A DNA stretch of 64,000 bases, taken from NCBI GenBank assembly GCA_004794785.1, contig SJOL01007639.1:155316-219315 (forward strand), in the 5' to 3' direction. The notes under the pieces were generated by a model, which searched no databases, had not been told where the DNA came from, and saw only the letters and a list, made by a program, of their open reading frames with translations. Positions 1-13,703 of this stretch are shown piece by piece. The DNA comes from Opisthorchis felineus (lineage: Eukaryota > Platyhelminthes > Trematoda > Opisthorchiida > Opisthorchiidae). The first letter of the stretch is position 1. Every line of letters starts with the position of its first letter. The translations under genes were made by a program, and so were the position numbers.

Positions 1-300
1 CTTTCAGTTGCCAAGCGATTTGTCCGCACCTTACGCAGCCCTGGAAAATGTAGGGAGAAGCGACTCCGGACGAGTGCATGGTCAGAATCCACAAATGTGT
101 TCCAAAACGACCGACAGTCAGTTATTGATCGACGCCATCGGTAGCTGATGGCAATGTGATCGATTTGAGTTTGTGACCGGCGTGCCGTTGGAGGACACCA
201 TGTGGCCAGACGACTTCGGCTATTTCGGAAGTTGGTACTGCATAAAAACAGACTACGATCAGCACACAGGGATTTTATTATCATTATTTGTTCATCTGTA

Positions 301-470
301 ACAACCTTTCAGTGCCTGGCCGCCACACTACCCGAAGGAAGCACGACGACCGAGATACTGCCAAGTTGCCCAAGCCTAGAAAGGAGCAGTCGAGATGCCG
401 CAGTTGGGTTCGAACCACAGACCATCCGGTCAGTATGTTCGCGCCCTAACCACTGAGCCATCTCGAGCTC
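301..470 (-). mobile_element. tRNA-derived SINE, copy 1
   Basis: Read on the minus strand, the 5' part looks like a tRNA gene. An A-box-like TGGCTCAGTGG lies just inside the 5' end, and a B-box-like GGTTCGAACCC follows about 50 nt later. A shared body of about 100 nt follows (through CTTGGGCAACTTGGCAGTAT). Nine other copies in the window have the same layout. Such SINEs are transcribed by RNA polymerase III and moved by LINE proteins. No target duplication was recognised here. Confidence 0.85.
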
Positions 471-1975
471 ACATAAGAGCTTATATCAAGCTTCATATCA
501 GTTGATATCTACTGTAGCTGGATAGAAAACGTTACAAAAGTACGGCTCAAAGCATTCACCTCCTACAAAAAGCACAATTATGGTCGGTTCCGAGGGCGCA
601 CAATGTTCAGAGGAAACACTATATCCTTGTCTGCCTTATAAACACGTGCTAAACGATTACAGACACAATCCGCACAATAAACCAGCTACAACTGACAATC
701 GAAACACCGTAACACAGCTCCAGCAGCTCCTTGCAGAGTCTTCCCCGTTCATCATCCTCATCTCTCCTCGTGCCAGATGCGACTGCCCTGTTTTTAAAGA
801 TTATTCGTAAATGAGCGGGATAAATGGACCCAATGCTGACTTACACCCATATGCGATGGATAGTGGCAGAGTTCGGATGAAAGTCCTTTCCAGCGCGAAG
901 GTTCCATGACAGGTTGCGGAAGATACGCTGCCAAGAAACGATGAAGGACTTGAAACAACTTTTGTCCTATCACCAGATGTTGTAGAGCTGGTAGTCCTAG
1001 AAGACAGAGCTAGGGTTGCACACAAGTAGAATGATGATGTTAGAAGTTCGAGGAATTAATCGAAACAAAGTAGAAACCAAATTACAAGTTCGTGTTGTGA
1101 ACGCTGAAAGTTCACCACTTGGTGGTGCATAGTGCTGGACTTGACGTGAATTACAGTAATACAAACTAGCAGAAGTGTCACTTTGCTTCGAAGTGGATTC
1201 AGAAACGATTGGTGAACGAGTGTCAGGCATAAAGATTTCTCATTTCAAAAACTGGAGACATGCTAATCTTCCAGTAAACATACCGCTCAAAGTTTCCACA
1301 TGCCTATTATAGCAGCACACAAAAAGCAAAAAAGGCCACAGAAACGGTGGTCCTCAATTACCGATGCCAGTGGTTCTTCAGGGTAAATGGGGTAGAACTG
1401 TTCAATATGAGCGTCACATAAATTGGAAATATTTGTACCTGCGTAGCTGGTATATACTGATGAAAAGTGGAGTTTCCAAAGTTACAGTGAAGGCCCAGGT
1501 TAGCACTCTTCACAACAGGTTGGATTTCTCATGGCTTCATAAGCCCCGGTATTGTTTAGTGTTGTGTGGCACGCGTTGTCTCACTGACTGCGATCACCGG
1601 TGTTTTCCATGAGATCAGTAAACCTCAGTAAACCTAACTTTCTCTCTCTCAGCTACTACCTACCCTGATATAATGTGAACTGGTTCCATCTTACGGCCAC
1701 TTTGATCAGCCTATCCCTCATTTCACTACCGAAAGTTACGTTGTTGGTTGGAAACATGGTCTGTTACATTCGATTTATCAGCAAGACTGTTCTGCTGACT
1801 TCTGCACTGTCGGTGTTCTAAAAATGTAGTGCACCAACTCACACGTATAACCGCTGACAAAAAAGGTCAACGGACTTCCTCGCTTTACATGTCGTGCTGA
1901 TTGAAAATAAGTCCCCGGAAAAGGACCGACTGAGGGAATTAAAATCTGGTTTCCCAAAATAAACAGGATGTATTG
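471..1975. other. No gene recognised downstream of RTTN
   Basis: This stretch lies beyond the stop codon of the minus-strand rotatin gene. It contains only short open frames without recognisable motifs. It should include the 3' UTR of rotatin, but I see no clear AATAAA signal on the minus strand just past the stop. Confidence 0.4.
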
Positions 1976-2767
1976 TCACCGTCTGTGTGCCCTGAAGTGA
2001 TAAGAATGCAGCAAACAATCACTTGAGTACCATGGAAAACTTACCCCACTAGAATGGTCAAAAAAGCACGGCAGCATCGTATCACGTGGTACTGCAGACG
2101 TGTGAATTAGCAAAGGTTGGGTTGTTGTCGTTGTTACCGTATTTAGTGGTTGAACACCACCTTCAACGAACAGTTCACTGAACCAAGGCCGAAGATAACC
2201 TAACAGCTCCGCAAAGTTATGCCGCAATTCATTCGAGTCCAGTTCGGAATTAAACAAATCACGCAAATTCAAAACGTCGGAATCCTCTTCCGCTTGCGTA
2301 CTGGTGGTCAATGTGGGTCTGTCACCAGCAGATATCACAATATTGGCACCGGGTGCAGAAGAGACCTGATTCAAAGCCTCTGTATCAGTGGACGCACGTT
2401 CCTCAGACGATACTGGTCGACCATCCGAAGAGATACGAGTTTGCAGGCTGGGCGCTTGAGGTGTCGATCGATAAGTGCTCTCCATCGACGGAAGAACAAA
2501 AATTCCCGACTTACTGGAATCAATAGGTAAACTCGTGAGGTTTGTCAGAATGTCCACAGCGTGTGCATAACAAGAACAAGCTTCCTTCTGATCAAATAAA
2601 GTGGATATTGCAATGCACCAAAGCCGACCACCAGAAGGTGGAAGTGTCCGTGATCGGGTGGCAAGCAGAGTTTTCGTGTCTACTGACGGTTCAAATAATG
2701 TGAAGTCTCGGGCCCAATCTGGGATTAGGCAAATGCGACTGAGGATACAGAGACCCAATGCCCGGAC
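1976..2767 (-). CDS. RTTN: RTTN last exon with stop codon
   Basis: A 792-bp terminal exon (264 codons including TGA) after the strong acceptor CTTCTCCTCTTCCAG. It begins [14 protein letters not shown] in phase 0. The middle is polar and Ser/Thr-rich. The exact C-terminus was not matched to a known rotatin. Confidence 0.72.
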   Translation of the reverse strand, partial: VRALGLCILSRICLIPDWARDFTLFEPSVDTKTLLATRSRTLPPSGGRLWCIAISTLFDQKEACSCYAHAVDILTNLTSLPIDSSKSGIFVLPSMESTYRSTPQAPSLQTRISSDGRPVSSEERASTDTEALNQVSSAPGANIVISAGDRPTLTTSTQAEEDSDVLNLRDLFNSELDSNELRHNFAELLGYLRPWFSELFVEGGVQPLNTVTTTTTQPLLIHTSAVPRDTMLPCFFDHSSGVSFPWYSSDCLLHSYHFRAHRR

Positions 2768-5700
2768 CTGGAAGAGGAGAAGCGATAAAAATAACCAAGT
2801 GTGTCGACTGGGCTGGAATATATCTTGTTTGAAAGAATACCAAAAAGAAAGGGGGGTTAAAAATGAGGCCTTATACTCCAAGGAACTAACAAAACTGAAA
2901 TAACACCTTAAATACCAAAACTGGGATTAGGCAGTTTCGGTGCAGAGAAGACCTTTCAGCATTGAAGATAGAGCTTCTGTGCAAGGTCTTAAGTAAGGAA
3001 GTGAACGAAGTTTTTCATTTGCTAATAATCCGATGCCTTCAATTGTTATTGGCCGTGTGCCAGAAACGCTCAGTACAGCCTACCGCCACGTCCATCCTGT
3101 TCATTTTCCCACTTTAAAGTATTCTCTACTGTTTCTGATAATTTTGATGAAAAAGCCCCACCTTAGGTAGCTAAAGGATTTTTCAAAATGGAATCTATCA
3201 GACGTGACCCTATTCCTCAAAATGCATTCGATCAATTAGACGATGTGAACAGTGCTGCAAGCTCGAAAAGAGTGTCTTTATCTGCGACTCCAATTCCCTA
3301 TATTTACCCAAATTTCGTTACCAACATGCATTTCAGCTTTCCACTAAAAATTAGTCCAGCCTTTCAATCTGCCGATCAGCTAAATATAATGTCCCCGGGG
3401 CAGTTGAGCGAAATGGATGTCCGACCCCTGTGAAAATTACCACCTGGATTCTATCTTGCAACGGTTTGTACTAACAGTCCAGAGTTGGGATTACCAAAAA
3501 AGTTCGATGAGTCCTTATCCTGGCTAAACACGTACCTCGACGGAACGGTAAACTGTACATCGTAAAAGCCAATCGGATCGAGGCCATTGCAATGGTTGGG
3601 ATGACTGTACACCGATAAGGGACCGCAAAGTAAGCTCGTCCTTCGACAGCACCGCATTCAGCAGGGACCGATTTGCTGAGATTCGATGCACAATGTTAGC
3701 AACAATAGTCAGCATTAACCGCAACGGACCCATCCCAATAAACGAATCACTGGACTCCTCACGTCCGGAGTCGAACTGTGCCAGAATTGTGGTTGTGAGA
3801 TGCAAGAGTACCAATAACGAAGATTTGTCACACTTTGCATGCCACAGTGATCTACAACAGCCAGAAAGATTTGAAAGATATATGAGGTCGCAGCCTTACT
3901 TCCAGTGTGTCAAAAACAGCTGAATAAAGCAGGACTTACGGTGAAGTCACATTAGATAAAACACCAAGAACCAGACGAAGGCGAACCAGGTCCGAGAATG
4001 GTGCCCCAAGGAAGCCCTTCAAAGAATTCTGAACCCATTGCAGACATAAGTTCAAAAACTCCGCCGGTTTGACAGGGCTGATGAGTCAAATACAAAAGGA
4101 AGCGAAAGAAGGTTATGTTGACAAATTATGAAATCTATACTCAGCATCTACACGGGTAGGTGAAAACTGTTCACGACTTAGAGGAGTCGAGCATGAAGAA
4201 CTGAACAGCTTCCTGGCCTGACTTTAATCTGATTAGGTACTAGAATTAGCTCAGTTAGAGGAAAAAGATGACCCTACAAAACAAGTCCGGTCAACTCAGG
4301 CGGCAAGACCCGAAAACAGAGAACGCTCGAGAAAAACCAACTTATGGAAACAGCATATAAGACGAGTTTTCCGTCACCAAAATTTGTCCAGACGTAACAC
4401 ATATCGTCTGAATAGGCCGCAACCGTATTTTTCATTTGACCAAATACACCTGATAAAACTCCCAGAGTTTGCGGCGCCTTTCACTCTGCAAACACACAGT
4501 AGTGCAAAGGATATTAATGTTTGACTCAGCTTTATGGGGCGGTGCAAACGTAGCAACCTTCGACAGTGAATTTCACTCAGAACTGAGCCGTGTCATTGAC
4601 AAAACCCTGTTATCAGGAGAAACCAACAGACTCGTAAAAAAATTCGATTCCATGTTGTTGAAGTGAAGTCAACCACTGTGAGTCTGTTCACCGAGACCAA
4701 CAATTTTGGTCGAGTAACTGACAATGATCACTAGTCAACAGGCAAGCTGAAATATAAAATAACAGTGTCCCTTCAGTGCCACGCACAGGATGTGACAATA
4801 ACAGTAGTGAGGAAATCTCCGAACGCTCGCAAACACCTGGCGGTTTCAGCTTGCGCATAAACATCATAGGTCGGAAGATGAAGTGAACCGACCGGACTGG
4901 AATTTCACCACCGCAACGACAACAAATAACATTCCACAAACGAATTGGGCTAAGGGAACCAATAAATAAAATATCAAAAACGCGACAAATGACTGAACAA
5001 AGGAGCCAAACAGTAATGGATGGATTAGTGGGCCAAGAGAACTAAATTCTCTTGAAAGAGGGTTCTCCGCAAAATGGAGCAATGGAAGAATGTTCTCATC
5101 AAATGGGAACTACAGTAAGTATAAAGGATCACGTACCATGTTTGATTAGGTGCATCGGATAGAGAAGAATCCCACAATGATGCACGCCCGAGCCAGACTT
5201 GACGCACTTCATTGGATGTTACGTTCAGTACTCTCAGGCGCTCTGTCAAGCAATATATGAGCTGTGGTAGTCTACGGTCGACCAGGTAGTGCTTTGAGGA
5301 GGCCAAGCGATGACTGTCCGTCTGGCCTACTGCCGCACTTGGTTCCAGCAAACAATACGCTAGAGGGCCTTGCGTATCTACCAACAGGTCCATCAGCCAG
5401 GAGCACAACTACAGGGAAATGGACCGTTGGAGAGATTAATATACAACATTAGAGAACACTGAAATGGAAAGATTTAAAAGGTCTAAGTTGATAGGTTGCC
5501 CAACGCATCGACTTTCGCCTTTTATGCTACACACTAGTTTAAGTGTATGGGAGTGGGAGTCAAGCTGTTAATTTTGGGAAAATACAATCTGGAGGTGATG
5601 ATAACGCCGATAGTGAGCACCGACTATTTAGGTAGGACGGTAAAATCGCCGGTTAGCACTTAAGGCCACTTCGGTGATTATGACAGTTCATTCGATCAAC

Positions 5701-8700
5701 CCTTACCAACTCATCTTCAATGATAGCCGCACTAGTGTTAGACCGTGGTGGAGCCCATTACCACACCAAACACACCATTTTCCAAGTGGGCTATTGGTAT
5801 CCATTTTCATCAGAACTGTGTCTAAACAAACAGATCAGTGATTTTCGACCCTCACAGTTCCGTTCATCCCTCCCAGCATATGAATTAGGTTCTGTTTCGC
5901 CTCTGGTGTTGTCTAGGTCAGTATGAAAATAACATCTGGACTCCTTGCCATTTTTGTTGAAAAACGAGCTAAACAAGCATCACGTGCTTCAAAACACGAC
6001 GAAATGGACTAAAATCAATATCACCGAAGCTTGAGTCTAAAAGCCTGTGACCTCCAATCACTTTCAAAACCATCGAACCTCCTCAACTGAGGAGCCCTGG
6101 ACTCATCATTTTCAGATGTGTAAACCGCGTCCTTGTTGGACAGTGGTAATAGCTGCCAGTTTCGTTCGCCGATGATCTGGGGAGGTAGGGGTATAGAGCC
6201 ACGCATTGGAGGCGGTAGTTGTTAAAAATGGCGCATCAACATCGGAGTGTCAATGGACTTTTCATTAGGGAGATTGGGAGGGACAGCTATGCACTGAAGA
6301 CAAGAGCTTGGAAGCATGTACGCCAGTGAGCGCGATAGCAGGCCATGTCTGTCAATGTCTCTGTCCACTGATTTGTCCCGTCTGGGGGTCTCCATCCAGG
6401 GAGGTGGTAGTGACCAGCGGAGCTGGGTTTGCTGGTAATGACTATCATTCTTCGTCGCCAAGTTAAATCCTGGCATGACTTGAAATTCAGATGAAATTCA
6501 TGATGAATCTTACAAATGGGCTTACAGCCAAAGGCCCTCATAAGTGAATTCAGCAGTTGCTACTGTCTAAATAACCCAAGGTCACTGATACGAAATGACA
6601 TGACAGAAGGGGTATGGTGAAATACACTCATCTGCAAACTAATTTGGTTTCACGAAAGGCCCACCAGAATTCCAGATGAATATCCTGTTTATGATATTCT
6701 TCAAGTGAATGTGTTGCACAAAGACCGTCTCATGTATTAGTTGGTATGACATTCGAGATAACGGAGTATGTTTCCTTGACGGAGCACCCATAAGGTTGCT
6801 AAAAACTGTTTGACAGCCCACGACCAGTTTCGTCCTTCTTGGGGTATATCGGGCAGGAGCAGTCCTTGGGTTTCCGTCAACCTAATGAACAGTGTTTATT
6901 CAAGAAAATATATTGCGGTATCTCGAATATCGAGCCAAAAGAAACATGAGGCGACATTTGTGCAGCACATTCAGTTGAAGAACATCATAAGCGAGAGATA
7001 CAGCTGGAATTAGGTTGAGTCTCCTGTTCAGATCAAATCAGTGTGCAAATAAGTATTTCGCGAATGGCGTCCAATATTGGTTCAAGTAGAACATAAGCGA
7101 CAAAAACTCGCGGACTGGGCCTACCCGATGAGTCCAAAGAATAACAAAACGAATTGTGTGCTTTCAAAGAGTTGTCAGTAACCTTATGTGTGGCGTTCCT
7201 TCAAGGTATGTAGTGAATTTTCGATGAGAAATCTCAATACACACAGTGGAAGCAGGTAGATAATGTCTAGGGCTATAGTTGAACAGTCACACGTTCTAGG
7301 TGGCACAGTTGACACGAATCCTGGCGAGTGGATGGTCAATATTCCGGCTTTATCCTCAATTGTCTCCCACTTCGCACTAGTTTTTTATTTAACACTCAAA
7401 TAAACATTCCTGAAGTCCCCTTTCTCAATCCGGATATTAGGTTGGACACTTCCTAGGTGGGTCAGATGACGGTATGGCTATAATTTAAGACTGAAGCTAG
7501 GTCACGGAGCACGACTGTATGCAGATAAGAAACGAGTCCAACTATTGGATTGAGTACCTGCCAGCTGATGTCAAATGATGGTCCTGAGCATAAGGACGAT
7601 CGTATACCCATGCGCTCGATAGTTTCCAGTAACGAAGCCAGTATGTGAAAGTCTGCGGAACACGAAGGGAGTGTAGCAAGGAACCGTCCAAGATTACAGA
7701 ATGTCCACCAGTGACACTTAGTTTCGAGCGGAGCGTCCACGATCCAACCGGTGTGAGAAAAGTGTGCTTCGAATGACCGATGCAGTAGCGAGAGGGATTG
7801 GATAAGCGATGCATGGCTGGTAGCCTGTTGAATGGCAACCAGACTGAGCAGTGTACTCGCATCTGGATAGCTGAGAAGCAATAGCGTCAAGTCCCCACAG
7901 GATAGGGAAAGTTGGTTAGTGAAACTAAAAAGGAAACAAATGAATCCCGTTTATTCTGCTGTTGCACGAGAAATTCACATGAATAAGACTACAGCAAGTT
8001 TTCATTGATATCGGACGCCACCTGATGAGAAAAAATCAAAAATCGTTGGCAATTTTTATTATCAAAACACTCGGTGGATTTATTGATGGGCCACACTATC
8101 CTAAGCAGAGCAATACTTTGCTCACTTCATAGACAGTAGCTCATTCCCCTGATCTCTCAATCAACTCAACGTTTTGCCGCCACCTGTAACTTTGGATGAC
8201 ATTACCATTCACTAATGAGATTTTACGTAGGACAAGAAAGCAGGACATGTGTGTCACACACGTTTGTATTATAACTAGCACAATTCTGAAGGAACAACCG
8301 AAATCGGTTGCATTGATGAAGATTCGAACCGTCAGCAGAAGTTTCAGAGGCGAACAAAAAGTGATCTTTTTTAAGGTATGGGATCTATGGGGGGCGAGAG
8401 GGCTCAGTGGTTAAGGCGCCAGCTTACGAACCGGAAGGTCCGTGGTTCGAACCCGACCTCTGCTTCTCGACTTCCCCTGTCTACGCTTGGGCGACCCGGC
8501 AGTATCCCAGCCCTCGTGCTTCCTTCGTGTGGCATGGCAGCTAGGCACCGAAAGAGTGTTACAGCTGAACGATGGGATCTATAGATAGAACAAATGCATC
8601 CTCGGAAAAGTGGTTCATTACCATCATCAGCTGCGGTAATACATTAGCGGTGAATAGTGATACGAAAACGGTTCATGTTCCGATATGTGTCTGGTCTCAT

Positions 8701-11700
8701 CACAGTCCCCAAATTCAAGAGGAACTAGGTTGTACTATTTCGAATTAATTTCTTTTGATCGCTGTCTCTCTCGAGGACATTCGGTGGAGAATTACTGACA
8801 ACACTAACACAAAGTCCCCAAGTAGAACATAATGCAGTATTAAAATACTTAGAAACACCATAAACGAGAGACTCAGGTGGGTTCCAGGTGAGTCTCTCGC
8901 AAAACCAAATTTGTTTGCAAATGAGTGTATTTCGCTAATTAAAAACCGTTCAGCTGTAGCACCCTTTCGGTGCCTAGCTGCCATGCCACCAGAAGGAAGC
9001 ACGAGGGCTGAGATACTGCCAGGTTGCCCGAGCCTAGACAGAGGAAGTCGAGAGGCAGAGGCCAGGTTCGAACCACGGACCTTTAGGTCAGTAGATTCGC
9101 GCTCTAACCACTTGAGCCATCTCGCCCCAAAAAATGTTAATTATGATAGGTAATAAAAACAATAAACAATACACAGCAAAGTAACAGCTGCCTGTTGTGA
9201 AGGTCGATTTAGCGCTTGTCTTTTTGTGTGAAACCACCTCAAACACATTGTAGAAATAGTCCAAAAGAAACGTTAACACCAAGAAGGAAGACCGAAATCC
9301 AGTTGACTACATCTAAATGATCAACGTTTGGCGGCTTACTGGCTTTTCTTAGCCGCAGCTTCAGATAGACCGATCTATCTGTCGCGCGCACTACAACAGA
9401 TGATCAGATTACCCTTTCTGTAATCGCCCTTGAATTCAACTAAGGCTGGCTTTAGTTACTTGGTTATGGGTGCCATTCACGAGATCAGGTTATGGAAGGG
9501 AAACCACTCGAAAACAGTAAATAAATAGTGTGTTGTTGATACGATACTGCCTCTCTCACAATAGAGCTCGAGATATCTGTGTTTAATGCGGGAACTTGCT
9601 GACCGGAAGGTCCGTGCTTCTAACCCAACCTTTGCATCTCGAATGCTCCTGTCTAGGCCTGGCAATACCCCAGCCCTTAGCTTCCTTGGGGTGGCATGGA
9701 AGCTATGTACCAAAAGGGAGTTACGGTTGAACGATAATTATGATTATGACTATTATTATTATTCTGCGAAAAATAAAACACAGTAAGACAGTTCGGTTGA
9801 TGGATAAGAGAGAATCAGTGACGACAAATAATAAATACTGATGGAGCAGTGGCATGCGTGCGAACGTAACTAAACACACTCAGTAAGTTCGTAGGTGAAA
9901 GACAACGCAACGGCTGGTGATGCATTTCAATTCAGTCAAGGATCTATTCTAACTAACGAAAGACATACACCAGTAATTCACACTGCTTTGCTTGATACGT
10001 ACGGGGTAAAGTCGTGAGAACGTCTGAAGCAAAGATCTGCGAAATCGGGGTCGACCGCGTTGGAACTGACAAACGCGCCAAGGAGGTTCAGGCTATGTTT
10101 AATGAAATTCGATGGTCCACCATGACAAGCAAAAGACCAGGAGTAGCGAAAACTGCGCCTAACCAGGTTCTGTACGGCCATTGTATTCTGATCAGGTGCA
10201 TGTGTGCTCAATAAATCGAGTAAAACTTCAAACTGAGAGCAACGGGAAAGTCGAGAATTGTTACCAGCCTCATTCCAGTGACAGCGAAGAGAATACGTAG
10301 CACATGTGAAGGGGAGTCTATATCCAGCGCAGACACTCTCAGGTAGAGAAACTGGACACCTACAGAGAACAAAGAAAGAAAGTTGGTGATTTCGAAAATT
10401 TTAGGGGCGTGCGCGAACTGGCAAAAAATAACACATATGAGAATTCTTCTGTGTGATCAGCAACACAGTAAACTTTGCTTTTCCAACGCTAAACCCTACT
10501 AACATCTATGTTACGGAGTTTCTCATCGTAAACCAAAGTAAACATGTCCATTTATGAATTTTGGTTGACCGGAAGGTAAATGATGCTGGCTTTTTGATCG
10601 GATATATGATATATAACTAGAATGGCCGGGACCCAACTCTCAACAGGCAAACAGGTAAAACGTTCGAAAAAGCAAATTTTGTTGAAGGGTCAGTCCTCAA
10701 ACGAGCTGTATATCACCCCTATAAGAGAGAGGAAAAAAACTTGTGATGACAAAACCGAGAGCAATGAGGAAAACTTATGGTGAGAAAAACAACTTACTCT
10801 TCGGTCATTTGGATGACCGGATGGAAGAGGATCAGGGAGATAATGTCTACCAAGTTTCGATGCATATCGCTGCAATCGGGATGCATAATTAGCACTAGAA
10901 TAGAGAAAAAGATATTAAGAATCGATTCCCTGTTCGGTTAAAATGTACTCAGCCAGCCAGTAACTGAGGGAACTTACAGTAGATAAGGTGGAATAAGAAA
11001 TCCTCAGCTGACAACTGTTGTCGAACGTTAGGTTTCCAAACAAGGCTGAACCGTAACATCCGCAACAGCAAAGGAAGCAGCACACTGCTTGACGAATCAG
11101 GTGGCATTAGTGTGTGGTACGGATCTGGTGACTTGGTCCGCGCGCTGTTGATTATATGTTCCCCAACTGTTTGCTCTACAAGCCGGCGACATTGCTGTAA
11201 GCCTTGGTTTACCAGCCAGGCTTCCAAGATAAGAGGACCTGAAATAAAACAAAAGGGGATATATGGATCGGGAAACCAAACAAAGACTATCATGCGAATG
11301 TACGAGTAATGTGGAGAACATTCCTGTTAACATGAGCAACTTACTTCTGATTAGGAAAAGTAACTGTTCACCAGCAGCACGACGGACGCCAAGGTCACTT
11401 CCGCAGTCGACAAAAACCTGCATCAAGCGAGGTACACTGTCGGCCTGATCACTATCAACAGGACTTGATAGTATATGATCTTGATGATCTAAAACAAAGG
11501 ATGGAGTTTGTTGTTGGCCTGATGAACTGTCCGCTTTAAAGACCAGACAATTCGTAAGGGTCTGTACCAGCAACAACTCCGATGAGTTACGATCCACTGG
11601 GGTGCTGGTCTTATGCATCCCAACAGGTTTGCTCACATCAGCACACTCTGTGGAAACACTCATCCCAGTAACCACACGAGACTCAGCTGCTGTCGACGTA

Positions 11701-13658
11701 CTCCCTTCAACCGGTTGTGCAGGTTGGCTGTGTCCGGAACAAAATACTTGAAAATGTTCAGCAAATGCAGTAGCTGCAGCCTCTCGCACTTTAGCATCCG
11801 GATGAAAAAGTAGGCGGCCACAGGAATGTGATATTTTGTGGATATTCACTGGCTGGAACGAAATAAGCAAGGCCCATATTGAGAAGACCACAATAAACCG
11901 ATTTCATCCATTCCTATAGAGAGCATTAACTCATGGATGAAGCGTAGGAATATGGCGGAAGGTATAAAGTAAATAGGCTGCTGTCTTTGAAAGAAAGGCT
12001 ATCGGGTAGTCGAGACCACGACAGTGAACACTCGCGCATAATACAATGAGAATGACGCCCTGTACACTGTACCATGCTCAAAGCGCTAGGTAGAAGAAAA
12101 CGAAGGCTGATTTAGTTATGCTTTTAATTGATAATTAATAGCTAACTCATAATAATAATAAATAATATTAATTAATTAATAAGGCTGTGCGATTCTACCG
12201 GTTGTTTACCAAACATACCCCCCAATAAAACGACATCCAGGTGGAGTTTATTCAAAAGAACATTCAAAAAAGGAGATAAACTGTGTTTTCATACAAACAA
12301 CTTATCTGAAATGAACTAGATAAATGATTGTCATATGGCCTAATTTATCTTTGTTGAGTTCGTTCGCCTGATCATCGATTCAGGAGTAACATAGTTCACA
12401 AGGGCGTAAGGTGTGGTCGGTCATGATAGCCTAAAGTAACTATGCATTTTTCCAAGATAAAGGTTCCTCAGATGAATGCAGCGGGATCAGTCAGATGGCT
12501 TTTATTTGACACCTTTCAATATTGAACTCGGAAGAACAGGTGCATGCGCTTGGCTATAAAATGGTTGCCCATTATTTACTTTTCAACTATAGTTGTCTAA
12601 AGCCTAGGGACACCACACTCGTCTTTGACTCTGAACCCTCTTTGACGGAATGTCCATGGAAAGCAGATCAGAAAACATCAACACGAAAGGAAATTTAAAT
12701 TGAGTACTGTAGAATCTGCACGTCCTTATGGATGGTGCCCATGAAACTCTAGAGTCGCTATGACTCATTGTAGGTTACATGTAGCGGACACCGATCATCA
12801 GCTCCGAACCAGCCATCTACGAATATATTAATAAACTAGATACAACATCGTCAACAAAGGCTGTGGGGTCTGGTCACTCAGTACAATTCCAAGCAGATGT
12901 ACTCGGGAATGCTGAACCTGAATCACCAGGAAACATTAAATAATGCATGTCCAGTCAATCAGACCGAAGAGTTCAGAGCCTACCTTGTTTGGCGAACTGG
13001 ACTTCCAACCATCAGCAGCTAGTAGGCGACCGGATGGTGTCATCAAACCAAGACACCAGTCCAGAACAAGCTCACCGAATGTAGGGTTAGCGCAACGGTC
13101 TACTGATGGCGCCACAGCATGCGGACCGAAAATTACGCTGAGCGGATAAGCTGATCCAACCGATGAGCAAGCCTCCGGTACGTATGTATCCAGAATAAGG
13201 TGATAAAGAGTACCCCAACTTGACTGGGAGATAAGTTCATATGAGTTCAGAAAAGATACCAACAGCTGTTCCGTCAACGAACGAATCTGAAAGAGGAGAT
13301 GACATAAATGTGTCTCACAACCTTCATACAGTGGGGAGCTCTTCGTCACTCGACTGCGACAATGGCGGATAACAGATCGGTGAAAAAAGACAGTGAGTGA
13401 AATAAGTTACTTCTTTTATACCTTTCTACTTTTTCGTTGACGAGTCAACATGACCACACAATTTTCAAAACTGGGGTCAACAACAATCTGATGGGCTTTC
13501 ATGCTGGGATTCGAACCCGGGTCATCGGTAGCAAAGCTCCCAATGTTAGCCAGTGGGCTACCCCTCACAGGAATATACTCATACAGCATTCCCATCGAAG
13601 AGAAGACACCAGGCTGAAAGACAACTTTTGGTGGTTGACAGACTCACTAGAGGATTGC

Positions 13659-13703
<45 letters not shown>

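Noticed and set aside
4445..4481. A short segment between a good acceptor (GTGTTTGCAG) and GTGTAT, possible small rotatin exon
   Set aside because: It fits either of two phases depending on the upstream donor, and one joining gives a stop. Too short to decide.
8305..8340. B-box-like GATTCGAACC at 8323
   Set aside because: No A box at the right spacing and no similarity to the SINE family; chance match just upstream of copy 2.
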